DNA from: Mantis religiosa
Lineage: Eukaryota > Arthropoda > Insecta > Mantodea > Mantidae
Direction of reading: 5' to 3'
DNA length: 64,000 nt
Assembly: GCA_030765055.1 (NCBI GenBank)
Contig: CM060953.1
Coordinates: 23,843,794 to 23,907,793 of the forward strand
The notes below the pieces were generated by a model. It was not told the DNA's origin, did no database searches, and worked only from the letters and a program-made list of their open reading frames with translations. Below, piece by piece: positions 11,056 to 21,333 of this stretch. The position numbers were made by a program, and so were the translations under genes. Every line of letters starts with the position of its first letter. The first letter of the stretch is position 1.

Positions 11056-11763
11056 TATAGTGCGATCCATATAAACCTGAACCATTTCAATATGCGATAA
11101 CTTTTGAACAAATAATAGGACACACGTACAACTTTGGGAGAATGTAATACATAATTTGGAGATTACATTACACTATTTACATCTCAGAGAAAATGTTGGA
11201 AGTGTCCTCCATCAGCATCTATACGTGTTACGTCTGTAGACACTGAAGTTTATATGGGTATCTTAAAGACGTGCGTGAGCAGCTGGATGATACCAAATTG
11301 AGGGAAGGTTATTTCCAGGAAGATGCAGCAACGTTTCATACATCTAATGACACCATGGAACTTTTAACCAGTTTCTGTAATAATCGAATAATCTCAAAAG
11401 CTCTGTGGCCCCCCAGATCCCCTGACCTAACCTCACCGGATATTTTCTCGTGGGGGTATCTAAAAATAGAGTGTACAAGAATAGGGCACGGACAATTGAT
11501 ATTCTCAATGAATCCATTCGAACCGAAATAAGTAACATTGGCGAGGATACTCTCCGTAAAACTTCAGAGAATATGGTGAGACGAGTACAAACATGTATAG
11601 ATGCTGGTGAATGACACTTCCAAAATTTCATCTGAGATGTAAATAGTGTAACATTATCTCCAAATTGTGTATTATATTCTCCTAAAGTTACACACGTGTC
11701 CTATTATTTGTTCAAGAGTTATGGGCTATTGAAATGGTTCAGGTTTATTTGGATCGCACTGTA
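11056..11763 (+). mobile_element. Foldback DDE-transposon derivative with long inverted ends
   Basis: The left end (11056 to about 11236) is the reverse complement of the right end (about 11578-11763). Both carry the TGCGATCCATATAAACCTGA terminus, an ACACGT segment, and ACTATTTACATCTCAGA. The repeat extends into the coding 3' end of the transposase, so the left arm holds an antisense copy of the last transposase codons. A related right half is at 35576-36053. The arms are about 180 bp. Confidence 0.8.
11271..11620 (+). pseudogene. DDE transposase C-terminal fragment (Tc1/mariner superfamily)
   Basis: The ORF 11271-11531 reads REGYFQEDAATFHTSND, then IISKALWPPRSPDLTSPDIF and WGYLK. This is the second catalytic Asp region followed by the PPRSPDLT(P)PDFF signature of an insect group within the IS630/Tc1/mariner superfamily. 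A shift after 11500 moves the tail (ISNIGEDTL, SENMVRRVQTCIDAG) to another frame. The N-terminal half is absent, replaced by the inverted copy of the 3' end. The copy at 35588-35926 is less damaged. Confidence 0.8.
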
Positions 11764-11806
11764 CATGCCATGTATGGGCGAGAGCTATCTAGTTGGAAGT
11801 CAAAGT

Positions 11807-12042
11807 CCCTCTCTAGCGTAGATGGTAGCGTATCTGCCTCACGTTCAAGAGGTCCCAAGTCCGAATCTTGGTCAAGTTAGGCTATATGGATAAGGTTCTT
11901 TTCCAGTGTTTTCCTGTATCCTGAAAGAGGAATGTTTGACAAGTTCTATGTAACCTGGTGGCTCATTTGGGCATTATTTCACCCATTTCATTTATTTTCC
12001 AAAATTACTTAACGCTGGAGGTCGTAAATTAAAAGAAAAATA
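11807..12042 (+). mobile_element. Family V SINE, diverged full-length copy
   Basis: The A-box-like TAGCGTAGATGG, the phrase TCTGCCTCACGTTCAAGAGG and a mutated B-box (AAGTCCGAATCTT) open the element. The body ends with TACTTAACGCTGGAGGTCG and an A-rich tail. Several substitutions suggest it is older than the copies at 9103 and 57147. Confidence 0.85.
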
Positions 12043-12107
12043 TGCTGATCCTTGCCTATTCCCCTTATAACTCCTTTCAAATTAGGTCCTCAAAAATTAG
12101 GAGAAGA

Positions 12108-12527
12108 TTCATAGAGTCGACATGAAAAATTCAATGCCACGGCCGGGATTTGAACCACGGATCTACTGCTTTCCGTCCAGTCGCTCTTACCCATTGAGCT
12201 ACCATGGCCAATCTGCCGTCATGACATTAAATTCTCCAATTGACTCATGAAGTCTGGGACTCAAGTACTTACAATAGTAAGTCGCCACAAACGGTGTATC
12301 TCGAATACGAGAGCCCCTAGTGGTTTACCGGGAAAATATATGAGTCAATTGGAGAACTTAATGTCATGCCGGCAGTTTGGCCATGGTAGCTCAATGGCTA
12401 AGAGGGACTGGACGGAAACTAGTAGATCCGAGGTTCAAATTCCGGCCGTGGCATTGGATTTTTCATGTCGATTCTGTCAATCCAATACCACGGCTAGTGT
12501 AAAGAAATGAATAATTTCCATCAAATT
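12108..12527. repeat. Family P inverted dimer, second junction type
   Basis: An antisense partial monomer (about 12108-12246, from GTCGACATGAAAAATTCAATG to TCCAATTGACTCATG) is joined to a nearly complete sense monomer (12247-12527, starting at the GGGACTCAAGTACTTAC head). The tRNA-like cores face each other as in 2436-2847. The breakpoint in the left arm differs, so this dimer arose separately or was rearranged later. Confidence 0.8.
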
Positions 12528-13633
12528 AGGAGAAGAGTTAACATTTTGAACGTAGGGCGGAATGACCTTGCATCAGCCCCAACCAATTCTTCATTGCTCT
12601 TTGGAAAATATAAATATACACTACCATTGGCCCCAACATCAGTAAAATTTGTTGGTTTGTCATAGAATAATTATGATAAGGGTCACAATAATCCACAGAT
12701 ATTTTAGCAGAAACCCCTATTAATAGGAAACTGAAGTTATAATCAATGGGGCAGGGAGAATGTATCCCTGTACTTATGCCTGTGTGTTGACAATTTTAGA
12801 CCTGAGAATTACTTTCTCACCCCATAATTATACACGCTCATACATTTAGCACTCGGTATCTGGCCTCTAACAACCAGCAAAGTGCTATAAATTCACGGTA
12901 TATTTAGGGTACAAGGGTTCATTTTGTGCCCTTGTAAATATATTTTTAGTTGTTTCTCATTTGCTTATTGTGGTATGTTCTCATGGGTGCAAGGCGGTTC
13001 TCACGATGTTTGCTGGCGAGGATGATGTCATGAGAGACTGGGAGATGTGGTAATTACGAACCATTACAAATACAGCGCTGCTCCATCACACTGGGAAACT
13101 ACCTGCACATGTCCGGGTTCTACGAGGATGACATCAGTTTATTGACTTCTCTGAAACAGTGCAATCTCGGAAGCTAATCACTGAATCAGTTCACGCAATT
13201 GTTCGTTTTAAATTAAGATATACTGGCGGAAACTTTTTGGGTACCTTCTCTTAAATCTTAGAATTTCTTCTTTAATTCTGTATGCATTATATCACTGTAG
13301 CAACATGTATATTGTTATTATATTTTACATTATAGTATTGAGAATATAATTTTGTGTTTTAGGTTTTGCAACACTTATTTATAACTCTGTTTTTGAACGT
13401 TATTTCAGTATACCCACATACTACCTGGAATTTATAATCATTGTTGTTCAATATGCTTTTCTGTAACGATGCCACGAGTGCTTTCCAGTCATGATAAATT
13501 CTAGGTACACTGTCCCCGTAACTCGATCATTTTTTTACCGACTGGAATCCTGCAGTAGTCAAAACTATTTCGTTAGTTAAATGAAGTTATTTAAATAATA
13601 ATCTGGATTATTATACTGTAATTATGAAGTATT
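12528..13633. other. No recognised feature
   Basis: AT-rich sequence without a long frame. I recognise no repeat shared with the rest of the window. Confidence 0.4.
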
Positions 13634-13767
13634 TACTTCAAGAGGTACCGAGTTTGAATATCAGTCAGGGTGAGCTATCTCAATAATATATTTTCTGGGA
13701 TTTTTCATTATCCTAAAAGATGAATACCTGGTAACTTAAGGCTCTATAGACTCTGGACTCATTTATA
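13634..13767 (+). mobile_element. Family V SINE fragment
   Basis: Starts at CTTCAAGAGGTACCGAGTTTG, just before the B-box, and runs through the body to GACTCATTTATA. There it meets the terminus of the mini-mariner. The 5' head and the 3' tail are missing. I did not find the rest of the body beyond the mariner. Confidence 0.75.
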
Positions 13768-14440
13768 TACAAGGGGTGTTCAAAAAGTAAGTTCTGTTTC
13801 AATTTATCTCCGCTGCAGCGCTGCGATCGCAGTTCCGCACCTGCGCCGTAGATGCTCTGTATCAAGGAGAAGAAACGTGTGTCATTGTGAGATCGCTGTC
13901 AGCCACGCACGCTTTGTTGTGCTTGTTTACAATGTCGGTGTTGATTGAAAATCCCGCCATTTGTGAAATCAGATCTGTTATTCGTTTTCTGAATGCTAGA
14001 AAAGTGAAACCAATTGAAATTTATCGGCTGTCTAAAGGTGTTGTGTTTCTTCGCCACAACGCACGACCACACACCTCAAATGCGACGAAAAACATCCTAC
14101 AGGGATTTGGCAGGGACGTGTTTGACCACCCCCCGTACAGACCTAACCTCGCTCCTAGCGACTTTCATATGTTTTTGCATCTCAAATCTTTCCTTGGCGG
14201 TCAACACTTCAACAATGACGAAGAGCTGAAAGAAAATGTTTCCAACTGGTTGAAGACACAGGCGGCAAACTTCTATGAAGAAGGTATACAAAACCTTGTG
14301 CCTCGCTATGACAAATGCTTGCAAAATTTTGACAGTTATGTGGAAAAGTAGTTTAAGAGTTGTAGAATTTTGTGCAATATCTAATTTTTCTGTATCTGTA
14401 CAAAATTTAATTTTATTACCAAACATAACTTACTTTCTGG

Positions 14441-14443
<3 letters not shown>
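13768..14443 (+). mobile_element. Mini-mariner, internally deleted
   Basis: A mariner-type 5' terminus, CAAGGGGTGTTCAAAAAGTA, starts at 13770 after a TA. The 3' side shows AACTTACTTTCTGGACA near 14426-14442, a partial inverted match that stops where the (GA)n tract begins. About half of a normal mariner is missing from the middle. The element sits against a family V SINE fragment on its left. Confidence 0.75.
13932..14351 (+). pseudogene. Short fused mariner transposase ORF, 139 aa
   Basis: From ATG 13932 (MSVLIENPAICEIRSVIRF) the frame is open for 139 codons. Residues about 1-36 match the first helix-turn-helix of mariner transposases (FLNARKVKPIEIYRL). Directly after come catalytic-domain parts: KGVVFLRHNARPHTS, YRPNLAPSDFHMF, LGGQHFNNDEEL and a C-terminal DSYVEK. 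So roughly 200 residues of the middle are deleted in frame. The Asp of the HDN motif is His here (RHN) and SPDL reads RPNL, so catalysis is not expected, although PSD keeps the third Asp. An upstream in-frame ATG at 13887 would add 15 residues with no mariner match. The ORF could be a passive deletion product or a DNA-binding repressor-like protein; only the former is supported here. Confidence 0.7.

Positions 14444-14506
<63 letters not shown>
14444..14506. repeat. (GA)n microsatellite
   Basis: About 31 uninterrupted AG/GA dinucleotides directly follow the degraded 3' end of the mini-mariner. Confidence 0.97.
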
Positions 14507-14508
<2 letters not shown>

Positions 14509-14648
14509 AGTGTGCCTCCTCTGAACTAATAAAAATGTGTTACTGCACTAATACAAATGTGTTACTGAACTAATAAAATGGTATACATACTTCAATAGTG
14601 AGAATTTATACAACAGAAAAGAATAGAAAAGCAAATTGGAGCAGTAGA

Positions 14649-14935
14649 TCATTCAGAAGTAGAAGTGTCATCACTGTAAAGCAGTTCCTGTGGTAGTCGT
14701 CGCTTCAGTCGTGTTGGCCGGCGACTTCGGACGCCGATGTTATACGTCACAGATCCTGGGACGTGGCGTAGATTGTAGAACAAGCGTCGAGCAGTCTGTC
14801 GGATGAAGAAGTCCCAGCTCGTGATGCAGCTGCTGGTTACGGACAGACCAAGGAGCATTGGTGGCGATTCGCAGGAATCGACTCTGGATGACCTGTAGAC
14901 GTCTCAGGTGACAAGTACTGGCAGCCCCCCCCCCC
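14649..14935 (-). pseudogene. Jockey-like LINE reverse transcriptase, C-terminal relic
   Basis: Read on the minus strand from about 14930, the sequence gives LRRLQVIQSRFLRIATNAPW followed by SVRNQQLHHELG. This is the segment after the reverse transcriptase domain in Jockey-clade LINE ORF2 proteins. After a frameshift it continues as FFIRQTARRLFYNLRHVPG and RRLPQELLYSDD, ending at a stop at 14649-14651. A run of about 14 C on the plus strand (14924-14937) lies at the start. The upstream reverse transcriptase domain, endonuclease and ORF1 are absent. It is a short 3' piece, typical of 5'-truncated LINE insertion, and is non-functional. Confidence 0.75.
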
Positions 14936-14995
14936 CCAGACCTGGCAGAGATTTGTACAGCAGCAGTAAAGTTTCTAAACCAAGTAAAGTGTTTT

Positions 14996-15390
14996 AGTTA
15001 ATTGATGGAAATTAATCACTAGCTGTTCATAGGCTAAGGTTTTTGATGGATAGAGTCGACATGAAAAATTCAATGCCATGGCCGGGATTTGAAATATGGA
15101 TCTCCTGGTTTCCGTCCAGTCATTCTTAACCTTTGAGCTACCATGGCCAACTTGCTGTCCTGACATTAAATTCTCCATTTGACTCGTATATTTCCGGAGT
15201 ATCTCGGATGCGAGAGCCCCTAGTAGTCTACCGGGGAAATATACGAGTCAAATCGAGAATTTAATGTCAGGACAACAAGTTGGCCATGGTAGCTCAAAGG
15301 TTAAGAGCGACTGGACGGAAACCAGGAGATCCGTGGTTCAAATCCCGGCCATGGCATTGAATTTTTCATGTCGACTCTATCCATCAAGTG
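14996..15390. repeat. Family P inverted dimer, third junction type
   Basis: The left arm (about 14996-15195) begins at TTAATTGATGGAAATTAATC and ends at TTGACTCGTATATTTCCGG. The right arm (about 15234-15390) begins at CCGGGGAAATATACGAGTC and ends at TCGACTCTATCCATCAA. The centre is a 38-nt asymmetric piece (ATCTCGGATGCGAGAGCCCC). The two tRNA-like cores are near-perfect complements, and the right outer end is truncated. Confidence 0.85.
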
Positions 15391-15465
15391 CGGTCAATAT
15401 GAGGCTTCCACGTAGTCCGAGTGTCACTGTAAGTGAAGTGAGCCGCGGCACATGATCGGTCAGAA

Positions 15466-15549
15466 GGCGTCTGGACCCATTTGAGCATCACTTCACCCAT
15501 TTCATTCATTGTCCAACATGACCTATCGTTGTAGGGCGTCAATAAAAGT
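15466..15549 (+). mobile_element. Family V SINE tail fragment
   Basis: CTGGACCCATTTGAGCATCA through TTCATTCATTGTCCAACATG to a degraded GTTGTAGGGCGT end matches the last third of family V. The head is missing. Confidence 0.7.
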
Positions 15550-17335
15550 TGGTTGGTTGGCTACCAACACGCCCCGTATGGAAACTTTGGCCTTCGGGGT
15601 AACCTCGCCCCACCACATGATGTCTGGACCTATTTCTCAGGTGGAGGCACCTAGAGGGCGGTGTCCATTACCTCCAATGATAGGGTGTTAGTGAGGCTAC
15701 CACTACTACCACTACCACTACCACCACTACTACCACTACCACTAGGGTTTAAGGGCTTATTTTGACCATGGGTGTATTTCACCCTGGCTTATTTCGCCCT
15801 ATGGCTGTTTCAGGGGTGTACCCTCTTCAGCCTTGACTTTATTTTGGGGTTGAGAGAAACCGGCTTTTTTCTTTTTGTTGCTTTGTTTATTTAAATTTGC
15901 ATATGTTAATAATTTGTCATGTGTAATTGTTAATTGCTAATTGTAATAAGTTTTTTTTTCTTTATTATTGTTTTTTATTTATTTTTTATTATTTTTTATT
16001 TTTTATTTATGTATTTTTGTAGTAGTTTTTTGTACTTGTGTTTTTGTATTTTTTAGTACTTTTTATTTTTTATATATTTTTTTTCTTTTTTGTAGTAGTA
16101 TTTTCTTCTACATATAATACATGTGGTATATGCGCAATTATTTTGATATGTGTTGAATCAAAATGGTCAGTTACTAAGCTAATAGTATACTGAGATGTTC
16201 TTGAATCTCGTCGTCCCCGGCCTCCTTGATCATAGCATGGTGTCGTATAAGGGTGACGATCGGTCTTCTTATAGCTCCCTGCTGCTTCAATCAGCTGCCT
16301 TATATGGTGATAGTGAGGCCGGAGGACCTACAGCTTATGTCGTGGACTCCGAACCACGTTGGGTATAGGGGACACTTCATAAGTGCTACATGGAGGTGAA
16401 GGCGTGCATAGGGCGTTGTTTTCGCAAACAAGTTACAATCGAATAGTCGCATTCCATTGTGTTTTACATATGACTGTAAGAATTCATACATTGTAGAGGT
16501 TATGGCTAAAAAGAAATGTTGGGGAATGTATGTTTAGCCTTGATATTCCACATTGTTTTTACAATGTATTCATTGCACTTTTCTCCGTTATATTTCCTTA
16601 TATTAATGTTCTAATCCTGGCGCCGATTCAATACCAGATAATTTTCCAACTTGTTCAGAATGTATATTTAAAAAGGAGGTGATGAAGAGGTTCCGATAAA
16701 CATTTGAGTAAAATCACAACCGCATTCCTTAATCGCTATTGGTCATTCTGTCCCATTTGGGGTATCGATATAAAGGTCATTATACGGTCAACATATTTAA
16801 AATTTGATACTTGTTCTAAAATGTCGTTTTGCTATGTATTAATCTCTTTTGTTACATTACTGTCGAGGTGTAGCAGTGGTGTAGATTTGTCTTCCTGCCG
16901 TATTTGGCGATGCAACATCATAATTTGCTTGAATCGCCGAGAACGATGAAGTAAAAGAATGCAGAAGTATTTCCCAAAAGGTAAGTTGTGAATTATAAAC
17001 TGTTGAAGAAGTGGGAAGAGGGGAAAACGCTGCAGGTGTCAGAGCATGAAGATGTCACGGTGGCTCACGATAAACATCACGCCAACCAAATGGGGGGAGA
17101 TGAGGACGGGCGATAGCCCGCTGCTACCTGTCATTCACCCCCTAGCACCTCGCAAATGTAAACACGGCCTGCCCCAAAAGTGACAACCCTGCCATTATCT
17201 CACAACTGTTATTAACGTAACACCTTTCTTCTGCCGAGAGTGACAGCTCCGGCATTCTTCACGATAACGCTTCTACCTCTGAAATTGTACTGCACACTTG
17301 ATATGGTATCATTTATTTATCCAATTCAATTCAAA
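15550..17335. other. Unassigned; ACC-type simple repeat and T-rich tract
   Basis: A GC-richer piece (15560-15690) ends in a (CTACCA)-type simple repeat at 15698-15744. A T-rich tract follows at about 15947-16105. GC-richer pieces near 16200-16400 and 17030-17260 have no recognisable frame. The piece before the simple repeat could be a LINE 3' end, but nothing decisive is visible. Confidence 0.4.
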
Positions 17336-17584
17336 TGGCCCCTCTCGGTAACGTGGTGGTAGCATGTCTGCCTCACGTTCAAGAGGTCCCGAGTTCGAAT
17401 CCCAGTCAGGAATTTTTCCGGGGTTTTCCTCTATCCTGATAGACAAATGTCAGGCAACTCTAAGCTCCATTGACACTAGACACATTTAGGCATTATTTCA
17501 CCCATTTGATTCACCGTCCTATATGACTTAACGTTGAAGGACGTAAAATTACAAAATAAAAAAATAAAATAAAATAAAAAAAAA
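17336..17584 (+). mobile_element. Family V SINE with A-rich tail
   Basis: The head has GTAACGTGGTGGTAGC and the B-box GAGTTCGAATCCC. The first body segment after the tRNA part is shortened (CAGTCAGG runs directly into AATTTTTCCGGGG). The tail is AAATAAAATAAAATAAA. Confidence 0.88.
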
Positions 17585-17769
17585 TTGAATGTTTTGTCAA
17601 AACCTTTATTTCACTGCTTTTAATTAATAAAACTACTCTAGGCGTAAACGTTAAGGTTTACCTGTTGTGGACAAATCACTCAGAATGAAGAGGATTTCTG
17701 AGGGAATTCCCAGAAAACTAGAAATATGCATTTCATTTGACGTGAACATATTTTAAGACATGTGTTCTA

Positions 17770-18018
17770 ATGAAATATGTAGTATTTAACGCCCGCCTTT
17801 ACTACATACGGCACCGCAGGCGGTGACACTGATGATACATGAGATTAAGATGGAGCACCGGTGGAATGATATGGCGGGGGAAACCGGAGATGCCGGAGAA
17901 AACCCGCCCCAGCGCCGTGATGTCCACCACAAATCTCACTTTGCGGTCGGCTGGGATCGAACCCGGGCCGCCTTGGTGAGAGCCAAGCGGTCTAACCACT
18001 GAGCCACGGCGCGGCCTC
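17770..18018 (-). mobile_element. Family G SINE (tRNA-Glu-like) with target duplication
   Basis: On the minus strand the head reads GCCGTGGCTCAGTGGTTAGA, then GGCTCTCACC (the anticodon loop of tRNA-Glu(CTC)), then CCCGGGTTCGATCCC as B-box. The body ends with CGCCTGCGGTGCCGTATGTA and AGGCGGGCGTTAAATAC. The direct repeat ACATGTGTTCTA flanks it at 17758-17769 and 18019-18030. This supports target-primed retrotransposition and shows the boundaries. Confidence 0.9.
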
Positions 18019-18139
18019 ACATGTGTTCTATTAAAATTATTATAGCCATTTTTAAGAATAACAAGCGATATGAATTTGTCTTGAAAATATTCACATCGCT
18101 TCCTTGAAAATGCAGCCATAAAGGAGATGCGGAGCGTAC

Positions 18140-18336
18140 ATCGTCAGAGTGCACCACCTCCGATGACGCAACGAATGACAGTATGGGACCCCAGAATATG
18201 ACGTCGAATTCTAGGAAGACCAAAGTGGAGACAAAGTGGAGATCGGCAGATAGCTTCAAAAAGAAACACAGATAGTGGTCAACGCAAGCTAAGAACCTAG
18301 CTACATGGAGGACACTGGAAAAAGTAGCTAACTAGG
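18140..18336 (+). pseudogene. Possible LINE reverse transcriptase C-terminal relic
   Basis: The conceptual protein has GRPKWRQSGD (about 18209-18238), then NLATWRTLEKVAN and a stop at 18333-18335. This resembles the GRPxxRW...W...A.DR..W..L.EAY tail of RT-bearing LINEs. Frames shift between the blocks. The match is short and made by eye, so the call is tentative. Confidence 0.35.
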
Positions 18337-18346
18337 AGATATAAGC

Positions 18347-19649
18347 TACGACGGCTGTTCAATAAAGAAAGATGACTTTTTTTTTTTTTTTGACAACGTA
18401 CCTTTACTCATCCTCATAATTTTGATGGTTCTTCTCAAAATAGTCTCCCCTGAATGTGATGCACTTGTCCCAGCGTTTCTGCCAGTCTTCAAAGACATGC
18501 TGGAAACAGTTTTTTTAGAAATCCTTCAAAATCGCCACCGCAGCTTTCACCACTGTTTCTGATAATGGATAATGCCTCCCACGAAGGCGTTTCTTCAAGT
18601 TAGGGAATAGAAAAACTCATATAGGGCTAAATCCGAAATATAGGGAGGGTAAGGGATGCATTTCACGTTGATTTGTGCAAGATACTCAGCAAAAACATTG
18701 GCAATATGCAGCCGCGCATTATCGTGGTACAGCATCCAGCCTGCTTCATGGAAAAGTGATCTTTTGCGCCTGATATGGACTTACAATGTTTTCAGGACAT
18801 GCATGTAGTATTGTCCAGTTACTGATGTGTATGCAGGTACAACATGCTGATAAACCATTCCATGAATATCAAAGAATGAGATGACCATAACTTTCCCAGC
18901 TGAAGCAACCACTTTTGCTTTTTGGAGGGTTGGTGATGAAGGAAATTTTCACACTGAGCTTTGCTCTTTCCTCTGAGGATCAAAATGATGTAGCCAAGTT
19001 TCATCAGCAGTGATTACGTTTGAAAGAAACTCCGGATCTTCCTCTAACATCAACTTTAACTGCATGCGAATGTCCTTTTGTTTGGGAATCAACAGTCTTG
19101 GAAAACATCGCGCACAAACACGTCTCATGTGTAATGTTTCTGTCACCAACGTGTGGGAGGCATCCAGTGAAATGCTCAGTACTTCAGAAAGTGATTTTAA
19201 GGTAATCCGTTGATCCTCTCTCACAATGGCAGCAGCAGTGTTGATGTTTCTTTCCGTAAGAGCAGTAACTGGAGCACCTTTGAAATAGATTGTCTCCCCT
19301 CTTTAAACATTTTAAACCACCTTCGAGCTGTGCTGTAGGAAAGAACAGACTCTCCATAGGCCTCCTGTAACACTGTATAGGTCTCAACTGAAGATTTCCT
19401 GAGACGAAAGCAGAATTTCAAAGACGCATATTGTTCCTCGTGTTTTACCTCCATTGCAGCGGTAGGCGATACTGAACATGTCTGAACTTGCCTGGTTCTC
19501 ACAGGCGGGAACCAGGAGTACCAACAATGAAACTACTACGGCGTGTATGTCTCACATTAAGCTAACAGAATATAATAAGTTTGAATTTTAGTGCGAAAAA
19601 TTATGACCGTAAAAAACTTATGATCATTCTTTATTGAGCAGCCTTCGTA
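18347..19649 (-). mobile_element. Mariner element, near full length, decayed
   Basis: TA-flanked inverted ends bound it: CGACGGCTGTTCAATAAAG from 18349, and TCTTTATTGAGCAGCCTTCG ending at 19647. Transposase runs on the minus strand from about 19458. MEVKHEEQYASLKFCFRLRK and TARRWFKMFKEGRQSIS come first (19221-19458). A shifted frame has ITLKSLSEVLSISLDASHTL and VITADETWLHHFDP (18949-19224). Further down are GKVMVISFFD and YHDNARLHIAN. The third Asp region reads DLALYEF, so the Asp after LAP is lost. Several frameshifts and stops make it inactive. It is the longest of three relatives here and contains the DNA-binding region deleted from the other two. Confidence 0.88.
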
Positions 19650-20080
19650 TAATCTTCGCAAAAGTTAAAGACATATGCAGGCGGGCAATAATGCAGACTT
19701 CAGCGAATCCTAAGCGTGCTCTTCCTACCAGCGCTGCCGAATGTGGGACACGCATCTTACGGTTGAACTGAAAACATTAAGTACGCTCGGATATTAATAT
19801 TTGAAAATGAGAGATGCCGATCTCTTAATAAAAAAGAATTTTATTTTATGATCATAACTGTACTCCAATTTCTACAATAATTAGAACGCGAGCGATGCAC
19901 GTTTTATCTTTCATATGGTAATGGTTACCAAACATCATTTCATTCAACACAGATAAGTCTGAAAATTAACCACATTCCTTCCTGACAACAATTATCTCAA
20001 GCATAATTAGTCTACGATGTTTAGGGATTTTATATACACTTTGATTTTTAAAAGAAGATACGTGGTCATCTTTTTTGTGT
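19650..20080. other. No recognised feature
   Basis: AT-rich, with no frame or repeat that I recognise. Confidence 0.4.
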
Positions 20081-20312
20081 GTAATTTACGTCCTCCAACG
20101 TTAAGTCATATCGGACGATGAATGAAATGGTGAAATGATGCTCAAATGAGTCCGGAGTCTATGGAACTTAGAGTTACCCGACATTCGTCTTACAGGAGAA
20201 GGGAAAACCCCGGAAAAACCTTATCCAGGTAACTCACCCTGACCGAGATTCGAACTCGGGACCCCTTGAACGTGAGGCAGACACGCTACCACCACGCTAC
20301 CGAGGCGGGCGT
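20081..20312 (-). mobile_element. Family V SINE, full length
   Basis: TTTACGTCCTCCAACGTTAAG through GAGATTCGAACTCGGGACC to GCTACCGAGGCGGGCG is the complement of a complete family V copy. Both promoter boxes are intact (GAGTTCGAATCTC on the minus strand). Confidence 0.9.
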
Positions 20313-20432
20313 AAAGGTCATCTGTCTCTCCACGTGGATAGTGCAATGTTGCCCACCAGATCTCCTTTCTTTATCCTCTCAACACTCGAAACATAAACAA
20401 GGGTTCGAGTTATCTCACCTCAACAGAAATAT

Positions 20433-20894
20433 TGTCACCCAGGCACGGCCAACTGACGGCTGAGTGAGGGCCGGGAAACATTCGACCACGCCTACCCATT
20501 TATCTTGTGGCGCCAACTGAAGGGATCGCAGGACACTGCGCCGTCTCTTTTCCCTCCCTCTGAGTTCTCGAACATCCAATATATTTCATCTAACCCGGAA
20601 CCTTCTAGATAGGTCAATTGGTCTTATATAAGCGACGCGCCGGGCCGAAGAAGCGTTCTGTTCTTGGCGAGTGTCCAGTGAGTGGACGGACTGGAAGACG
20701 GTGTACGTGTATCAGAGTTGTACGTTACTGTGAGCGTGCAATGGACCTGTGATAGACGAACTGGTGAATTGTAACTGTGTGCGCTAAGTAATTCTATGTA
20801 ATCGGCAAGTGTTTCAACTGTAATTTGGTGGAAATAAACAACATTTTGAGTTTGTGCAATTGGACTTTTAATTTCACGAACCCACAAAGTTACA
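20433..20894 (+). mobile_element. Solo LTR 1 (TG...CA, ATAT target duplication)
   Basis: The 462-bp unit begins TGTCACCC and ends AAAGTTACA. Direct repeats ATAT flank it (20429-20432 and 20895-20898). Inside are a TATA-type promoter (CTTATATAAGCG near 20624) and a polyadenylation signal (AATAAACAACATTTTG near 20832). The 3' end GGACTTTTAATTTCACGAAC is shared with the other LTRs here. No primer-binding site, gag or pol adjoins it. It is most simply a solo LTR left by recombination. The 4-bp duplication fits Gypsy-type elements. Confidence 0.75.
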
Positions 20895-20898
20895 ATAT

Positions 20899-21333
20899 GC
20901 ACAACTAATCTGTATTAGCCTACTTTAAAAACAGAAATAAGCTGTTCACACATTCACTGAGTTGTAGGGCCTTCACATGTGTGAGTTCTTTTAAATAATT
21001 TTTTCCACTATGTAACTAATATTGCATACTTACTGTTATCGTTGCTATACATCGTAAGTTGACATTCCCGCACAGTGCGGTAAGTATTTCTACATAGAAA
21101 CACATATATGGGATGTACGTTCTAAAATGTAACATTTATCTTTAATTATATTTATTAATACTTCAGCTAATATCTTAACTACTAAAATACAGATTCATAT
21201 AAATACACATAGTGCAACAATAATTAAATAATAGTTAAAATAATTAAATAATTAAATAAACGCCAGAGTTTAAATTGACTGATAAATTTAATGAGCTGTT
21301 TGAAACGAGTTGTCAACTTCTTTTGCTTGAATA
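20899..21333. other. No recognised feature
   Basis: AT-rich spacer between solo LTR 1 and the Tc1 element, with repeated ATTAAATA-like runs near 21220-21260. Confidence 0.45.
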
